DNA from: Notolepis coatsorum | Lineage: Eukaryota; Chordata; Actinopteri; Aulopiformes; Paralepididae | DNA length: 64,000 bases | NCBI GenBank assembly: GCA_963971535.1 | Contig: OZ020594.1 | Location: 118,455,127 to 118,519,126 of the forward strand | Direction of reading: 5' to 3' | Shown: positions 1 to 9,923 of the stretch, piece after piece | Position numbering within the stretch: position 1 is the stretch's first letter | Layout of the letters: each line of letters begins with the position of its first letter | The notes under the pieces: model-generated | What the model saw: only the letters and a program-made list of their open reading frames with translations | Database searches by the model: none | What the model was told of the DNA's origin: nothing | Position numbers and translations under genes: made by a program

Positions 1-138
1 GACTGATTTGAGCAATTGAATGAGCCGTTGACGTCACATTAATGCATTTGAGAATAAAGAGATAAAACTTCATTCAAAAGAAAAATATTCGAAACACGGG
101 TCTCTTGTCCATTGACGGATACACAATGGATATATCCC

Positions 139-212
139 GTCTGGCACAGTGGTGCAACGGCTAGTGCTCACTCCTGTCAAGCGGACGACCCTAGTTCGAA
201 ACCCCGCGTTTT
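139..212 (+). other. tRNA-like sequence (SINE head), left arm of foldback
   Basis: It contains an A-box-like TGGTGCAACGG and a B-box-like AGTTCGAAACC, and the region between resembles the anticodon arm of tRNA-Asp (CCTGTCAAGCGG). A T-run that could stop RNA polymerase III follows at about 224-230. The flanks do not pair as an acceptor stem, so it is not a working tRNA gene. Confidence 0.5.
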
Positions 213-385
213 CCAATATAATTTTTTTGGAATATAATATTAATGAGTATACGCAAAAGTAGCCTAGTTTTAAGTTAAAATATTATAAATCTACATGCAT
301 TGAGGATGTCATTCTTTATATAGCTCTCAAAGTGCACCAAATTGAATTATTTACATTGCAAAAAGAAAAACAAAAAATAGAAAAA

Positions 386-452
386 GGGGGGATTCGAACG
401 CGGGTCGTCCGCGTGAAAGGCATAAGGACCAACCATCACACCACGGTGCCAG
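386..452 (-). other. tRNA-like sequence (SINE head), right arm of foldback
   Basis: Read on the minus strand it starts TGGCACCGTGGTG and carries a canonical B-box GCGTTCGAATCCC, followed by a T-run (379-375 on the plus strand as A's). The middle, GCCTTTCACGCGG, is like a tRNA-Glu or Asp anticodon arm. It mirrors the unit at 139-212 but is diverged from it. An acceptor stem is not evident. Confidence 0.5.
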
Positions 453-674
453 ATAAATAAAACATCCACCATACATCCATCAATGGACAAGAGAGCCGTA
501 TCCTTATTCTGAAAGAGTTGAACTAATTATTTTCGCTAGCAAGATCTCATTTAATTATTCAATCCATAAGCCTACTGCCAGCAGGCACGTTTAAAGAAAT
601 ATAATCTGATTGATTGGGGTAATGAGGGACTTAAAATTAGCCTATAGATTATGCATTTAACTTGTCGGCGAGGC

Positions 675-746
675 TATTGAGCCGTACTGCATTGTACCCA
701 TTCTGCAATCTGTTAATAAAGTTTTAAATCAATCAATCAATCAATG
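675..746 (+). mobile_element. L2-type LINE 3' terminus with (TCAA)n tail
   Basis: The sequence ATTGAGCCGTACTGCATTG, then a stretch ending in CTGTTAATAAAG and a (TCAA)n tail, is the same 3' end found at least ten more times in this window. In the minus-strand copies at 53-58 kb and 60.8-62.4 kb this end follows a LINE reverse transcriptase ORF, which identifies the family. It is a 5'-truncated stub. Confidence 0.75.
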
Positions 747-961
747 TCTTTAGAAAATCAAGATTTCTGCGATCGACACCTGCTGTCTTTTCAGCTGAAG
801 CGGCCGCGCGCAATTATCCTGAGTCTCAAGTCTGGTTCAAATGAACGAGACTGAATCAGCGTTCGAGGAACAGGAAAATCCCGGATTCAAACATCGGGTT
901 AATTGAATCTGGATAATGGGACTCTTGATCGACTTAGTTGAACCAGGTACGGGGAATAGGG

Positions 962-1424
962 CCCAGAAAAAGACCTTTGTCTTGTTTACATCGGGGTCCC
1001 CCATTTTCAATTCATCAGGACATTTATGACATACACACAACTCACACCACAGCCCTCGTCTGCTCCCGGCTGCCCTTGGGGGGAAGGAAGGACGACGGGA
1101 TGGGTTAAGCGCAGAGGAGTATCGCATCGGCGATCCTAAAGACAATGCATGCGTGTGTGTTCCGGTGTGTGTGTGCCGCTAACATTGAGTGTCGTTGCAT
1201 GCCAATTAAAGACCTCTGCGACAGGTACTGCATTATTATTATTATTATAGATATACAGAACTGTGAAATAAAAAGAGATCATAAAATATTTACATCCGAA
1301 GGGGAAGAAACTGTACATTGGTGGGGGGGGGGGATTTGGACATTTACCGGGGCCAGTTTCTAATTGCAGCCACCCGTAGGTGCTCTTTGAGAGTGGTTTT
1401 GAAGGAGGGTAGGTATTCACATTC
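962..1424 (-). mobile_element. L2 LINE 3' fragment (end of ORF2 plus 3' UTR), interrupted by a SINE
   Basis: On the minus strand from 1424 the sequence encodes the usual C-terminal end of the L2 protein (a Leu-Arg-x-x-Ala-Ile-Arg-Asn-Trp-Pro type ending near 1365) and runs into the G-rich 3' UTR. After the nested SINE it resumes with the UTR motif AAATGGGGGACC near 1005. The tail itself is missing, so the copy is cut at both ends. Confidence 0.7.
1059..1250 (+). mobile_element. SINE 3' fragment with (ATT)n tail, inserted in L2
   Basis: It matches the 3' part of the complete tRNA-headed SINE at 43197-43630, sharing CTGCTCCCGGCTGCCCTTGG and GGGATGGGTTAA, and ends in (ATT)n at 1232-1248. The tRNA head is missing. 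It lies inside the minus-strand L2 fragment and so is younger than it. Confidence 0.7.
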
Positions 1425-1585
1425 CTTCAGGGATGGGGGACCCTGATGTAAACAAGACAAACGTCTTTCTCAGGTCTGCATCCCCTTAACAATTGTGTGT
1501 ATTGAGCCGTACTGTATTGTACCCATTCTGCTATCTGTTAAATAAAGTTTTCATTCATTCATTCATTAATTCATTCATTCAAGCC
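1425..1585 (+). mobile_element. L2 LINE 3' terminus with (TTCA)n tail
   Basis: Starts with GGGGGACCCTGATGTAAAC and ends in TAAATAAAG followed by (TTCA)n. It is the same 3' UTR as at 59.9 kb and 60.6 kb. It abuts the opposite-strand L2 fragment ending at 1424. Confidence 0.75.
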
Positions 1586-1984
1586 CCCACCACTCATTAA
1601 CCCCTCCCACAAGTCTGTACGATGAACGGTTCATGAGCTATGAAAGGGGCGGGGCTTATTGCAATGGTCAATAATTAATTCATAAATAATTGTAATGCAT
1701 GTATATCAATGACAATAGGTTCACTATGGCATGTCTATATATTGTTAACAGGTGCCAGAGAGCTGATTACCAGCGAACCTGTGTAATATCACCCTCTTGT
1801 GGTGAAAAGCTATAACTTCATACTGAATATGCATTTCAATGATGGAAATTAATTAATTTAAAATACTTTTAAAATACTAAACTGCCCTATTGTGAGGTTA
1901 GCTGCGGACAGAGATAGACAGGTGGACAGAACCAACCTGATGGAGATAATTATTATATATATATATATAGTGTAGAGGCACTAC
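1586..1984. other. Unassigned AT-rich stretch with short (TA)n
   Basis: No ORF or element boundary was recognised. A (TA)n run is present at about 1954-1969. Confidence 0.5.
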
Positions 1985-2234
1985 ACTACAGTGACAGTGG
2001 CTCAGGTGGTAGAGCAGTCGTCTGGCAATCCGGAGGTTCCCGGTTCGATTCCCGCTCCTCCTGGGCAGCGTGTCGATGTGTCCTTGAGCATGACACTTGA
2101 CCCCTAATTGCTCCCGATGAGCAGGTTGGCACCTTGCATGGTCGCCTCCGCCGTCTGTGTGTGAATGAATGGGTAAAATGTGAGTAACAAATTGTAAAGC
2201 GCTTTGGATAAAAGCGCTATATAAAAAAAAAGCA
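1985..2234 (+). mobile_element. Full-length tRNA-derived SINE
   Basis: The head GTGGCTCAGGTGGTAGAGC is an A-box of tRNA type and GGTTCGATTCC is an exact B-box about 40 bases later. The 3' end GCGCTTTGGATAAAAGCGC followed by an A-run is a LINE-like tail widely shared by fish SINEs. It is transcribed by RNA polymerase III in the family and depends on a LINE for mobility. Confidence 0.85.
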
Positions 2235-2269
2235 GCCATGGCTGCGTTTGCACTAAACCAACATTCATC

Positions 2270-2517
2270 TCTATGTGGGGGAATGTTGGGAAAGTTAACT
2301 TTCTACATGAACTAGTTCAGTTCACAGTTCACAATTTTTAAAATGAACTAGTTCAGTTCATAGTTCATAATTAAAAAATTTGAACTAAAGTTCATGGTTT
2401 CAAAAAAGAACTAATTTATAGTTTATAGTTTTTTTTTTTTTTTTTAGTTATTTTTTCAATACGTTGCTGGCTGCGAACTATTATTTGTAAAAATTATTAT
2501 ATCTATGTGGGGGAATG
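2270..2517. mobile_element. 216-bp AT-rich insertion flanked by 16-bp direct repeats
   Basis: TCTATGTGGGGGAATG occurs at 2270-2285 and exactly again at 2502-2517. The sequence between is AT-rich and contains repeated GAACTAGTTCAGTTCA motifs and a T(19) run. Exact direct repeats of this length are typical of retroposition target duplications. The inserted family was not identified. Confidence 0.55.
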
Positions 2518-2732
2518 GTATCCAACAAACAGTAAAGTAGCAACGGAGAATGAGACACTTGTTTTAAATTAAACCATTATTTTATTTTTCTGCCTAGGTT
2601 ACGTCTCTAAACTCTTACTGACATAAAGAAATCACTTCCTGTTCCTTATATTATGGGGAGAGGGGGAGGGGTTAATAGGTTAAACTCACAACATTAAGAG
2701 ATTTCTCACAAATTAATAATATAGCCATACCA

Positions 2733-3253
2733 ACAGCTACCCTCCAACCCTGCAGCAGCTACCCACCAGCCCTGCAGCAGCTAGCTACCAGCATCTACCC
2801 ACCAGCCCTGCAGCAGCTAGCTACCAGCAGCTACCCACCAGCCCTGCAGCAGCTAGCTACCAACAGCTACCCACCAGCCCTGCAGCAGCTAGCTACCAAC
2901 AGCTACCCACCAGCCCTGCAGCAGCTAGCTACCAGCAGCTACCCACCAGCCCTGCAGCAGCTAGCTACCAGCAGCTACCCACCAGCCCTGGAACAGCTAC
3001 CCACCAGCCCTGCAGCAGCTAGCTACCAGCATCTACCCACCAGCCCTGCAGCAGCTAGCTACCAGCAGCTACCCACCAGCCCTGCAGCAGCTAGCTACCA
3101 GCATCTACCCACCAGCCCTGCAGCAGCTAGCTACCAGCAGCTACCCACCAGCCCTGCAGCAGCTAGCTACCAGCAGCTACCCACCAGCCCTGCAGCAGCT
3201 AGCTACCAGCAGCTACCCACCAGCCCTGCAGCAGCTAGCTACCACCAGCTACC
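2733..3253 (+). repeat. Minisatellite, 36-bp unit (about 14 copies)
   Basis: The unit reads approximately AGCTACCCACCAGCCCTGCA + GCAGCTAGCTACCAGC. Variants carry CATCTACC instead of CAGCTACC, and one copy is shortened near 2990. It lies directly upstream of the LINE ORF1 at 3426, so it may be the repeated 5' UTR of that element. Confidence 0.9.
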
Positions 3254-3425
3254 TGAGGGAACCTGTGTCTGGCCTGTTGGTCTCCTGCCTGCCTGCCTGC
3301 TTACTACCAGTCTGGGTCAGCCTTCCTGGGACTGCTTCACTGCCTCGGTCCTGTGGACTGCAAGGTAGGGCACTATGCCTACCTCACCTCCCAGATGCAA
3401 TTGATGCCTCCGCCTGACCCAGAGA

Positions 3426-4576
3426 GTGTCCATGCTGGAAGGGAGAATATCCATGCTCTACAGTATCAAGGAAGATGAGCACCTCTTGGACTCTTTGTTT
3501 GAGGCATCAAAAATCCTTCGACATGACCTGAGTGACTCAATCATCCCTGAGGAACCAGCCCCTGAGGAACCAGCCCCAGGAGACGCAGATCCGACCCCCT
3601 CAGCTCCACCCCCTGCAGGTGCCGATTCATCTGACCCAGAGGTTTTTCTGGGTCGTGTAGCTGGTACCTCAGTTATGGAGGAGTTGGGTAAGACAGTACT
3701 GTACACACAGCCTGAAGAGCGATGGACCCGAGAGGGAGCTAAGTCCAAGCGGCCCCCCACAAGCTCCACCCCGGACCCGTGGTCTTTGGCTGGTCGGGGC
3801 CATCCCCGGGGAAACCGTATCCCCCATGTTCACCAGTCCACCCCTCCGGTATTCACTGCCAATCCCTTCTCTGTCCTGGATGATGACTTCCCCTCGATCA
3901 CCTCGGCCGTTGCCCAGTCATCCAGTAAAAGTAGTGAGCGACGTCATCTGTTAAGATTAGCAGTTAATCTGGTCGTTCTTTCTCTCCCAAGTCAGCTGAG
4001 ACCCTACAGCCAGTCTTGCCACGACCATCCGGTCCCCCAAGGCCTCGCCTGGCCTCAAAACTGTCCCTGTCTCCACCAGTGACAATCATAATAGGCGACT
4101 CGATAATCAGACGCGTCTCGGTCAAAAATGCACACACTGTGGTTTTTCCATGTGCCACAGTGGCGGTCATCACGGATAAAATCCAAGAGGTTATGACATC
4201 CTTCCCCGCTGCTGATTGGCTCATAGTGCACGCAGGTACAAATGACGTTAGGAAACAGCAGTCTGAGCTGTTAAAGCATGATTTTATTCAGCTGTTTGGT
4301 GTACTGAAACATCTTCACTACAGCGTCAGTATCTCCGGCCCCACCCCCTCTCCTGGCCGTGGCCTTGGCCGCTTCTCCAGACTGCTAAGCCTAAACACCT
4401 GGCTCCAGTCCGCTTGTCGTACCCACAACGTGAACTTTATAAATAACTTTGACCTCTTCTGGCAGCGTAGCAATCTCTTTGCAGTAGATGGTCTCCATTT
4501 AAACTCACAGCAGACCCAGACTGTGGCACTACTCGCCCACGCTCTGCCTGGTGCTGACAGGTCCCTCAACCATTGA
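3426..4576 (+). pseudogene. LINE ORF1 with SGNH-esterase domain (frameshifted)
   Basis: The first part (3426-about 3950) gives a Pro/Glu-rich protein. After a frameshift near 3950-4016 the second part reads as an SGNH/GDSL-type hydrolase. Visible motifs are the nucleophile block IIIGDSIIRR, then HAGTNDV, then DGLHLN, which supply Ser, Asn/Asp and Asp/His of the catalytic set. ORF1 proteins with such an esterase domain are known from CR1/L2-clade LINEs, where they are thought to help RNA binding or membrane association. A 122-bp gap separates it from ORF2. The frameshift makes it a relic. Confidence 0.8.
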
Positions 4577-4698
4577 CGTCCCCCTGATCCCAGCCCCTAC
4601 CACAATAGTTCCTCCATGTACTATAGTATTGCAATTGGGCTAGGATCACATAATAATAGTGTCAAAAACACCCCTGTCAGAATTAGTAGGCCCACTAA

Positions 4699-5830
4699 AT
4701 GGAGAGAGAGGAAAGAAGCCTAGAAGAAGTCTTCAGCCCGAAAGGACTTCACTTTATGTCTTCACCTGGTCATTATGTTGAGCATCCCACTGTGAGTCCT
4801 GCTGATCACTACTCCCCCAATACTCCCACAGTAGTTAATATTACCCCCCCCCCCCCCCCTCCCTCCTCTTCAGGCCTACCAATTTTCGAACTTGGACCTC
4901 ATACAGTAAATAATATCCCGGTTTTAATCACAAACCGTTGTCCCACTATACCTGGTTATAGACATCGGTCTGTTGACCACAGTGTGCTGGCTAGTCTAGC
5001 CAGACCGGCTAACGTGAGTACTCAACCTGATAAAAACATTATCATTGGGCTTTTTAACACACGATCGCTTACTGAGAAAGGTCTGCTACTACAGGGTCTG
5101 CTGACCGATCGTAAATTGGATTTCTTGAAATTTGGCAGATACCGAATGACTTTCACAACTTAATGAGACTACTCCGCATGGGTATGTTTACATCTGTCAA
5201 CCCCACCCCTCCGATAAGCGAGGAGGTGGTCTCGCGATAATCTACAATGAGAAGTGGCAAGTGTCCTCATTGACAGTTCCTGTGGACAAGTCATTTGAAT
5301 GCATTGCTATTCAAATTCATGGTCCAACGCCTACCATTCTAGTGACTGTCTACAGACCACCAAAGCCAAATAGAGATTTTATAGATGAACTCTCTGCCTT
5401 TTTAACTTCACTAAACTTATTGTCTCCTAATATTTTACTGCTGGGGGATTTTAATGTTCATATGGACAATATAAACAATTCTACTACCAAGGAGCTCACA
5501 TCTTCCCTGGACAGCTGTGGATTTCACCAATATGTTGACTTCCCTACTCACTCCAAAGGACACACTTTGGACTTAGTGTGCTGCTCTGGTGTCGCAGCCC
5601 AAAACTGTACTGCGTCTGACCTGCCCATCTCTGATCACAAGTTCATATCTTTTAATGTCATCCTGAAGACACACAAAACAAACGTGTCACGTTCCATCTC
5701 TTTCAGGAATATTAGGAACATCGATGTACCTGCTCTATCCAGTGAACTTATTAATAACCTTTCCTGTCATGACAATGAATCAACCTGTGATGAACTGGTC
5801 TCAATGTACAACAATGGACTCCATAACCTC
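4699..5830 (+). pseudogene. LINE ORF2 5' part: apurinic-type endonuclease domain (frameshifted, 3'-truncated)
   Basis: The frame from 4699 gives a linker and then the start of the endonuclease (FNTRSL, LTDRKLDFL). A frameshift near 5140-5200 moves the reading to the frame open from 5261. There the family motifs YRPP, LLLGDFNVH, HTLDLV and LPISDHKF are seen in order. These mark the metal-dependent endonuclease that nicks target DNA. The protein ends around HNLFN at 5830 where LINE sequence stops; no reverse transcriptase follows. LINEs normally lose the 5' end, so loss of the 3' end points to a later rearrangement. Confidence 0.85.
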
Positions 5831-5837
5831 TTTAATC

Positions 5838-6066
5838 TGGAGGGGCTCTGTGTCCTGGGTTTGGCTGAGCTGTGAGGACTGAGGTTTCTCTTCATCATGT
5901 TCACTCTTCACAGAGACAGGAAGCTCCTCTCCCTCCTGACTGATCCAGAGTTCCTCCTGTTCCTCTTTCATCTGTAGGGGCTCTGGCTCCTCCTGGACCA
6001 GACTGGGGCTCCTCTCCTGCTGCTCAGGGGGAACCTCCTCTTCACAGACAGGGAGCTGTGGGGGGT
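5838..6066 (-). pseudogene. Exon fragment of a teleost C2H2 zinc-finger gene (acidic N-terminal region)
   Basis: On the minus strand a splice-acceptor-like polypyrimidine/CTGCAG (6072-6067) leads into an open frame reading PQLPVCEEEVPPEQQ, then EEPEPLQMKEEQEELW and SVKSEHDEEKPQ. This Glu/Gln-rich segment is characteristic of the exon preceding the finger array in large fish zinc-finger families. No finger motifs follow; the similarity ends at about 5838 at the LINE junction. It is either a captured exon or the remnant of a deleted gene. Confidence 0.75.
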
Positions 6067-6072
6067 CTGCAG

Positions 6073-6399
6073 GGAGGAATAATAATAATATGAATAACAA
6101 ACAAAGATGCAGTAGATAACTCTGCAACTGAAAGTAGAAACACAATCGATCAATTATTGTTTGGCTACAAAACCAGAAAATCTCAATCATGCCTCATCAC
6201 GCTGTCAATCACAACTTGGAGGTTGATCAGATGTTGTCAGGAGGTGAAAATGTAAACAAACAGAGTGAGACTTGAGGTTCTCCAAACTAAACAAGGTAAC
6301 TATGGATAGCTGAAATACTTATGGATTGTTAGCTTGACCAATTACCTTTTTTACTTGAGTTGGGGCAACTGTTGTAATTCCTACACTGTTCACCGGATT
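6073..6399. other. Unassigned sequence upstream of zinc-finger exon
   Basis: If the exon at 5838-6066 is real, the part next to it is intron. It contains a short (ATA/TAA)n. No coding frame or element was recognised. Confidence 0.4.
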
Positions 6400-6536
6400 T
6401 AGATGTAATTAAAGCTGGAAGTCTGCACTAGAAGCACACCTTTATTTCATTCCAAGTCCATTATGGTGTTGTACAGAGCCAGAATTAGTAAAATTGTGTC
6501 AATGTCCAAATAATTATGGACCGACTGTATAAAGTC
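6400..6536. mobile_element. Terminal fragment of a Tc1/mariner-like transposon
   Basis: The stretch containing ATTAAAGCTGGAAGTCTGCA and ending in AATAATTATGGACCGACTGT resembles the end region of common fish Tc1-like elements, whose inverted repeat ends in a sequence of this type. No transposase frame and no matching second end were found. Confidence 0.6.
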
Positions 6537-6554
6537 AGAATATAAGCCCCAGGG

Positions 6555-7545
6555 GTGAATGGAGTCCCCCACCGGGTTTATAAAAGTGCACCTGATGTAC
6601 TCAGATTCTTGTGGAGGTTATTGAGAATAGTATGGGATAAACAGGTTATACCAAAAGCTTGGGTTAGAGCAGAAGGAATCCTAATCCCCAAGGAGAAAGA
6701 GTCCTCACTGTTAAGCCAGTTTCTGACTATATCCCTCCTGAATGTAGAAGGTAGGGCTGTCCCCGACTAAGGATTTGGATAGTAGACTATGATTAGCCAA
6801 AATTTGCCATTAGTCGACAAAAAAAAGAAGGTATATTTTAAATTTTTTAATTCTTTTATCATTCCATTTGGGCTGTGAGGGGTGCTTAATGTCTGAAGGA
6901 GTCGACTTCTTGTCCTCTGCAAAAGCATGCAATTGGTCCACTGATGGATACATCTTGATATTTGTCTAGTCATCTAGTGTGTTCATTAGATGGGTGAAAT
7001 CCTCTTTCAGTGCCTCTGTGCCTGTTTTCTTAGGCAGTTAGCCTCTGGTATGCGTGCCATTAGCGTTAGCCACGCTTCTAGGCCTCTTTTATTTTCGAAA
7101 GAATTATTAAAAAAATAAATAAAATGTTGTATTCGACTAAGAGGTTGGCAGTCGACTACGGCTCCTTTCGACCGATTAGTCGACTAATAGGGGTCAGCCC
7201 TAGTAGAAGGTAAGATTTTCTTAACTGTAATGGCACAGAGGCTAGCAAACTACCTAGAAAGGGACAGCAGTGCAGAAAGCAGTGCAGAAAGCAGGAATCC
7301 CAGGGTTTGCTGGATGTATAGAACACACAAGCATGATATGGCACCAGATTCAATCAGCCAAGATAGAGAAAAGAGACTTACAGGTGGTATTTCTAGAGTG
7401 GTTGTTAACAAGAAAACAGTTAAATTCATCCAGAGGACTTTTCATGTTGATCATGGACTGACGAGCATAACATCTGGCAATCCAGCTCGTCAAAGAAGCA
7501 AGCAAACTCTGCAGCACAGGAAAGCTCAGACTTCATAAGTTCGTC
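6555..7545 (+). pseudogene. LINE reverse transcriptase fragment, split by a hAT MITE
   Basis: The first block (6555-6751) encodes VWDKQVIPKAW, GILIPKEKESS and ISLLNVEG, motifs of the fingers region of a non-LTR reverse transcriptase. After the MITE the second block (7211-7460) continues with LANYLERDSS, a GIPGFAGCIEHTSMIWHQI segment and KRDLQVVFL, where the first catalytic Asp block would begin. A 14-bp duplication (GCAGAAAGCAGT) and a deletion after VVFL break the frame. It differs from the L2 and Rex1 copies here and may belong to a site-specific-type LINE clade. Confidence 0.7.
6752..7202. mobile_element. hAT MITE (451 bp) with perfect 8-bp target duplication
   Basis: The ends are TAGGGCTGTCCCC and GGGGTCAGCCCTA, inverted with one mismatch. 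The flanks GTAGAAGG (6744-6751) and GTAGAAGG (7203-7210) are an exact 8-bp duplication, as the hAT superfamily makes. The interior has TAGTCGAC-type palindromes and no transposase ORF, so it must be moved in trans. Confidence 0.9.
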
Positions 7546-8293
7546 TCCAACAGGAATCAATACCAAAGGAAGAGTGAGCCGAAAGTGTCAACCTGGACAT
7601 GGCTTGGAAGGGAGTGATAGCTTAGATATGCAGACTTGGCAGCAGAAACTGAACAGTGAGGATGTAAAGCTAGGGTTTGTCCGGCGGAAGTAGGATGCAG
7701 AGGATTTATAGCACGATCGGCTTCACCATTATTGGGAGAGTTGGGGATTCGTGGGCGGAGCTTGAAAAAAACGGTAAATGAGATGTCAGTGGATTTGGTT
7801 GAGAAATAATGTCAGCTGGGGGCCAACGTAACCAAAGGGTACGAGTATTCCTTTTCTTCTCTGTTGTTGCTGTTTCATGTGTAATATTGTAGGAATTGTA
7901 CTTTTGACATAGGATAACAGGGAGGTGTGGCGTGTGAATATCATGGAAAAGTGGGAGCTGGCATGGGGGGGGGGGGGGGGGGTGGTTCTGGCTGGAACTA
8001 ACCGCTGAGCCCGAGGTTGTGGGCCTAACTTGAAGAAACACCAGTGAAGGGAGGCGCCCACTTGATAACTCTGGTTATATGCTGACTTCTGTTGCTTTTT
8101 ATTTATCTGCATGGTGGGGTTCTTCATTGAGCGTGGGTGTAATATAAATAATGTGTAAGAGTCAATTCACTGGTAAAGTGCCATATGTTATATTGTATGT
8201 ATTTGTTTGGATTTCTGCCTATGCATTGTGCCTGCCAAGTTGGGTTCATGGCAGCAGTTCCCTTTGCTCACCAGTAGGTGGCTTACCTGGCTG
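7546..8293. other. Unassigned sequence with a poly(G) run
   Basis: No coding frame or terminal repeats were recognised. A G(18) run lies at 7965-7982. Confidence 0.4.
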
Positions 8294-8302
8294 CGTCTCG
8301 TT

Positions 8303-8733
8303 TTTTACCAACGGATTTCCAGTTCCGCGTTCGCGTTCTGCGATCTGATTGGCCACTGACGTTTCTGGTGCGATCTGATTGGCCACTGACGTTTCTGGTC
8401 ATGTGACATGTGCGCCCAATCGCGTGACGGCTGTTTCTGCGCCCATTTCCGCCTCGAACAGCCAGCAAACGACCTAATGCCTAGTTTATCACTGGTTAAG
8501 CTTAGGCGACTCTTTCCAAGTTGGTTAAGGTTAGAGTTTGGAATCAGGGCTGGTGTTCTATCGCCCTGCTCTAAGACAAACTCTAACCTTAACCAACTTC
8601 GAAAGAGTGCCTAAGCTTAACCAGTGATAGAAACAGGCGTCACACGATTGGCGCAGATGTCACACGACCAGAATGGTCAGTGGCCAATCAGATCGCAGAA
8701 CGCGAATGCGGAACTGGAAATCCGTTGGTAAAA
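8303..8733. mobile_element. Palindromic MITE, copy 1
   Basis: The left end TTTTACCAACGGATTTCCAG is the inverse of the right end near 8714-8733, and the arms remain complementary inward through the CAGAACGC and GATTGGCCACTGAC segments to a centre near 8555. A second direct GATTGGCCACTGACGTTTCT copy sits in the left arm. No ORF belongs to it. Confidence 0.8.
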
Positions 8734-8992
8734 GTAATCAGGCTACCTGGCTACTTAAAGTGTGATGGGACTGATGGCATGCAGGTGTGTTAGTAATCAG
8801 GCCACCTGGCTACTTAAAGTGTGATGGGACTGATGACATGCAGGTGTGTTAGTAATCAGGCTACCTGGCTACTTAAAGTGTAATGGGACTGATGACATGC
8901 AGGTGTGTTAGTAATCAGGCTACCTGGCTACTTAAAGTGTAATGGGACTGATGACATGCAGGTGTGTTAGTAATCAGGCCACCTGGCTACTT
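8734..8992 (+). repeat. 59-bp minisatellite, array 1
   Basis: Unit begins AGTAATCAGGCTACCTGGCT and ends CATGCAGGTGTGTT. There are four full copies plus a partial one, with CTACC/CCACC and GTGATGG/GTAATGG variants. Confidence 0.9.
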
Positions 8993-9483
8993 GAATGAAT
9001 GAATGAATGAAAAGTTTATTTCTTGGACATGTTATTCTTCTTATTTCTTCAAACAACTCACAGTGTCTTGATCCGTCAGACCAAACAATCATAACAACAA
9101 ATTAAAAAAATCCTTAAAGAAAAAAAGAACATTTAAAAAAAAGAACAAAGAAAAAACAGGAATTATAAACAAAAGAGCAATGTGTTTTTCCAAAAAAAAG
9201 GAGTAGAGGGAAGCTTAGCTTATTGATCCCTACCCCCTTACATTTGTATTTGTTCTTACATTAATATTACTAGAATTTACATAATTTAGTATATTACAAT
9301 ATAGAATATTATTTTTACTTATATTAAAAGTTTACAATAAAAAACATGATTCACTTGACAGCAGTGAATATAGTACATCACTACATACACAATATAACAT
9401 AATTTTGTTTATCCTCACTACTAATTTCTGTATTTTTCTAATGTGTATTTTTTTAACGGCTTTTTAAATTGTGCCACATGTCT
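8993..9483 (-). mobile_element. LINE 3' end with (TTCA)n tail, copy 1 (cut by duplication)
   Basis: On the minus strand the sequence ends with ATAAACTTTTCATTCATTCA. It is the same element as at 10242-10839 but lacks that copy's coding end. Confidence 0.8.
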
Positions 9484-9492
9484 CGTCTCGTT

Positions 9493-9923
9493 TTTTACCA
9501 ACGGATTTCCAGTTCCGCGTTCGCGTTCTGCGATCTGATTGGCCACTGACGTTTCTGGTGCGATCTGATTGGCCACTGACGTTTCTGGTCATGTGACATG
9601 TGCGCCCAATCGCGTGACGGCTGTTTCTGCGCCCATTTCCGCCTCGAACAGCCAGCAAACGACCTAATGCCTAGTTTATCACTGGTTAAGCTTAGGCGAC
9701 TCTTTCCAAGTTGGTTAAGGTTAGAGTTTGGAATCAGGGCTGGTGTTCTATCGCCCTGCTCTAAGACAAACTCTAACCTTAACCAACTTCGAAAGAGTGC
9801 CTAAGCTTAACCGGTGATAGAAACAGGCGTCACACGATTGGCGCAGATGTCACACGACCAGAATGGTCAGTGGCCAATCAGATCGCAGAACGCGAATGCG
9901 GAACTGGAAATCCGTTGGTAAAA
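9493..9923. mobile_element. Palindromic MITE, copy 2
   Basis: Near-identical copy of 8303-8733 carried by the tandem duplication, not an independent insertion. Confidence 0.85.

Larger units (their letters stand above)
94..501. mobile_element. Foldback (palindromic) element with two opposed tRNA-like arms
   Basis: The ends are inverted copies: TCTCTTGTCCATTGA at 101-115 and its reverse complement at 480-494, with imperfect extension on both sides to about 24 bp. Just inside each end sits a tRNA-like segment pointing inward, one on each strand. The middle is AT-rich and has no ORF. It looks like two tRNA-headed SINE units in inverted arrangement, or a foldback element that captured them. No clear target duplication was found. 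Confidence 0.6.
8294..9483 (+). repeat. Tandem segmental duplication, copy 1
   Basis: The segment from GTCTCGTTTTTTACC at 8295 recurs at 9485, an offset of 1190 bp. It holds, in order, a palindromic MITE, four full 59-bp repeats and the 3' end of a LINE on the minus strand. The LINE is cut at GCCACATG by the duplication junction at 9483/9484. Confidence 0.9.

Noticed and set aside
139-452. Two functional tRNA genes
   Set aside because: A- and B-boxes are present but no acceptor stem pairs, and they lie in an inverted repeat; they are SINE heads or relics.
3458-3769. Minus-strand frame of 103 codons opposite ORF1
   Set aside because: Shadow of the LINE ORF1 on the plus strand, with no motif of its own.
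7706-8127. Minus-strand frames of about 110 codons with poly-Pro
   Set aside because: The Pro run comes from the G(18) tract; two overlapping frames give unrelated low-complexity products.
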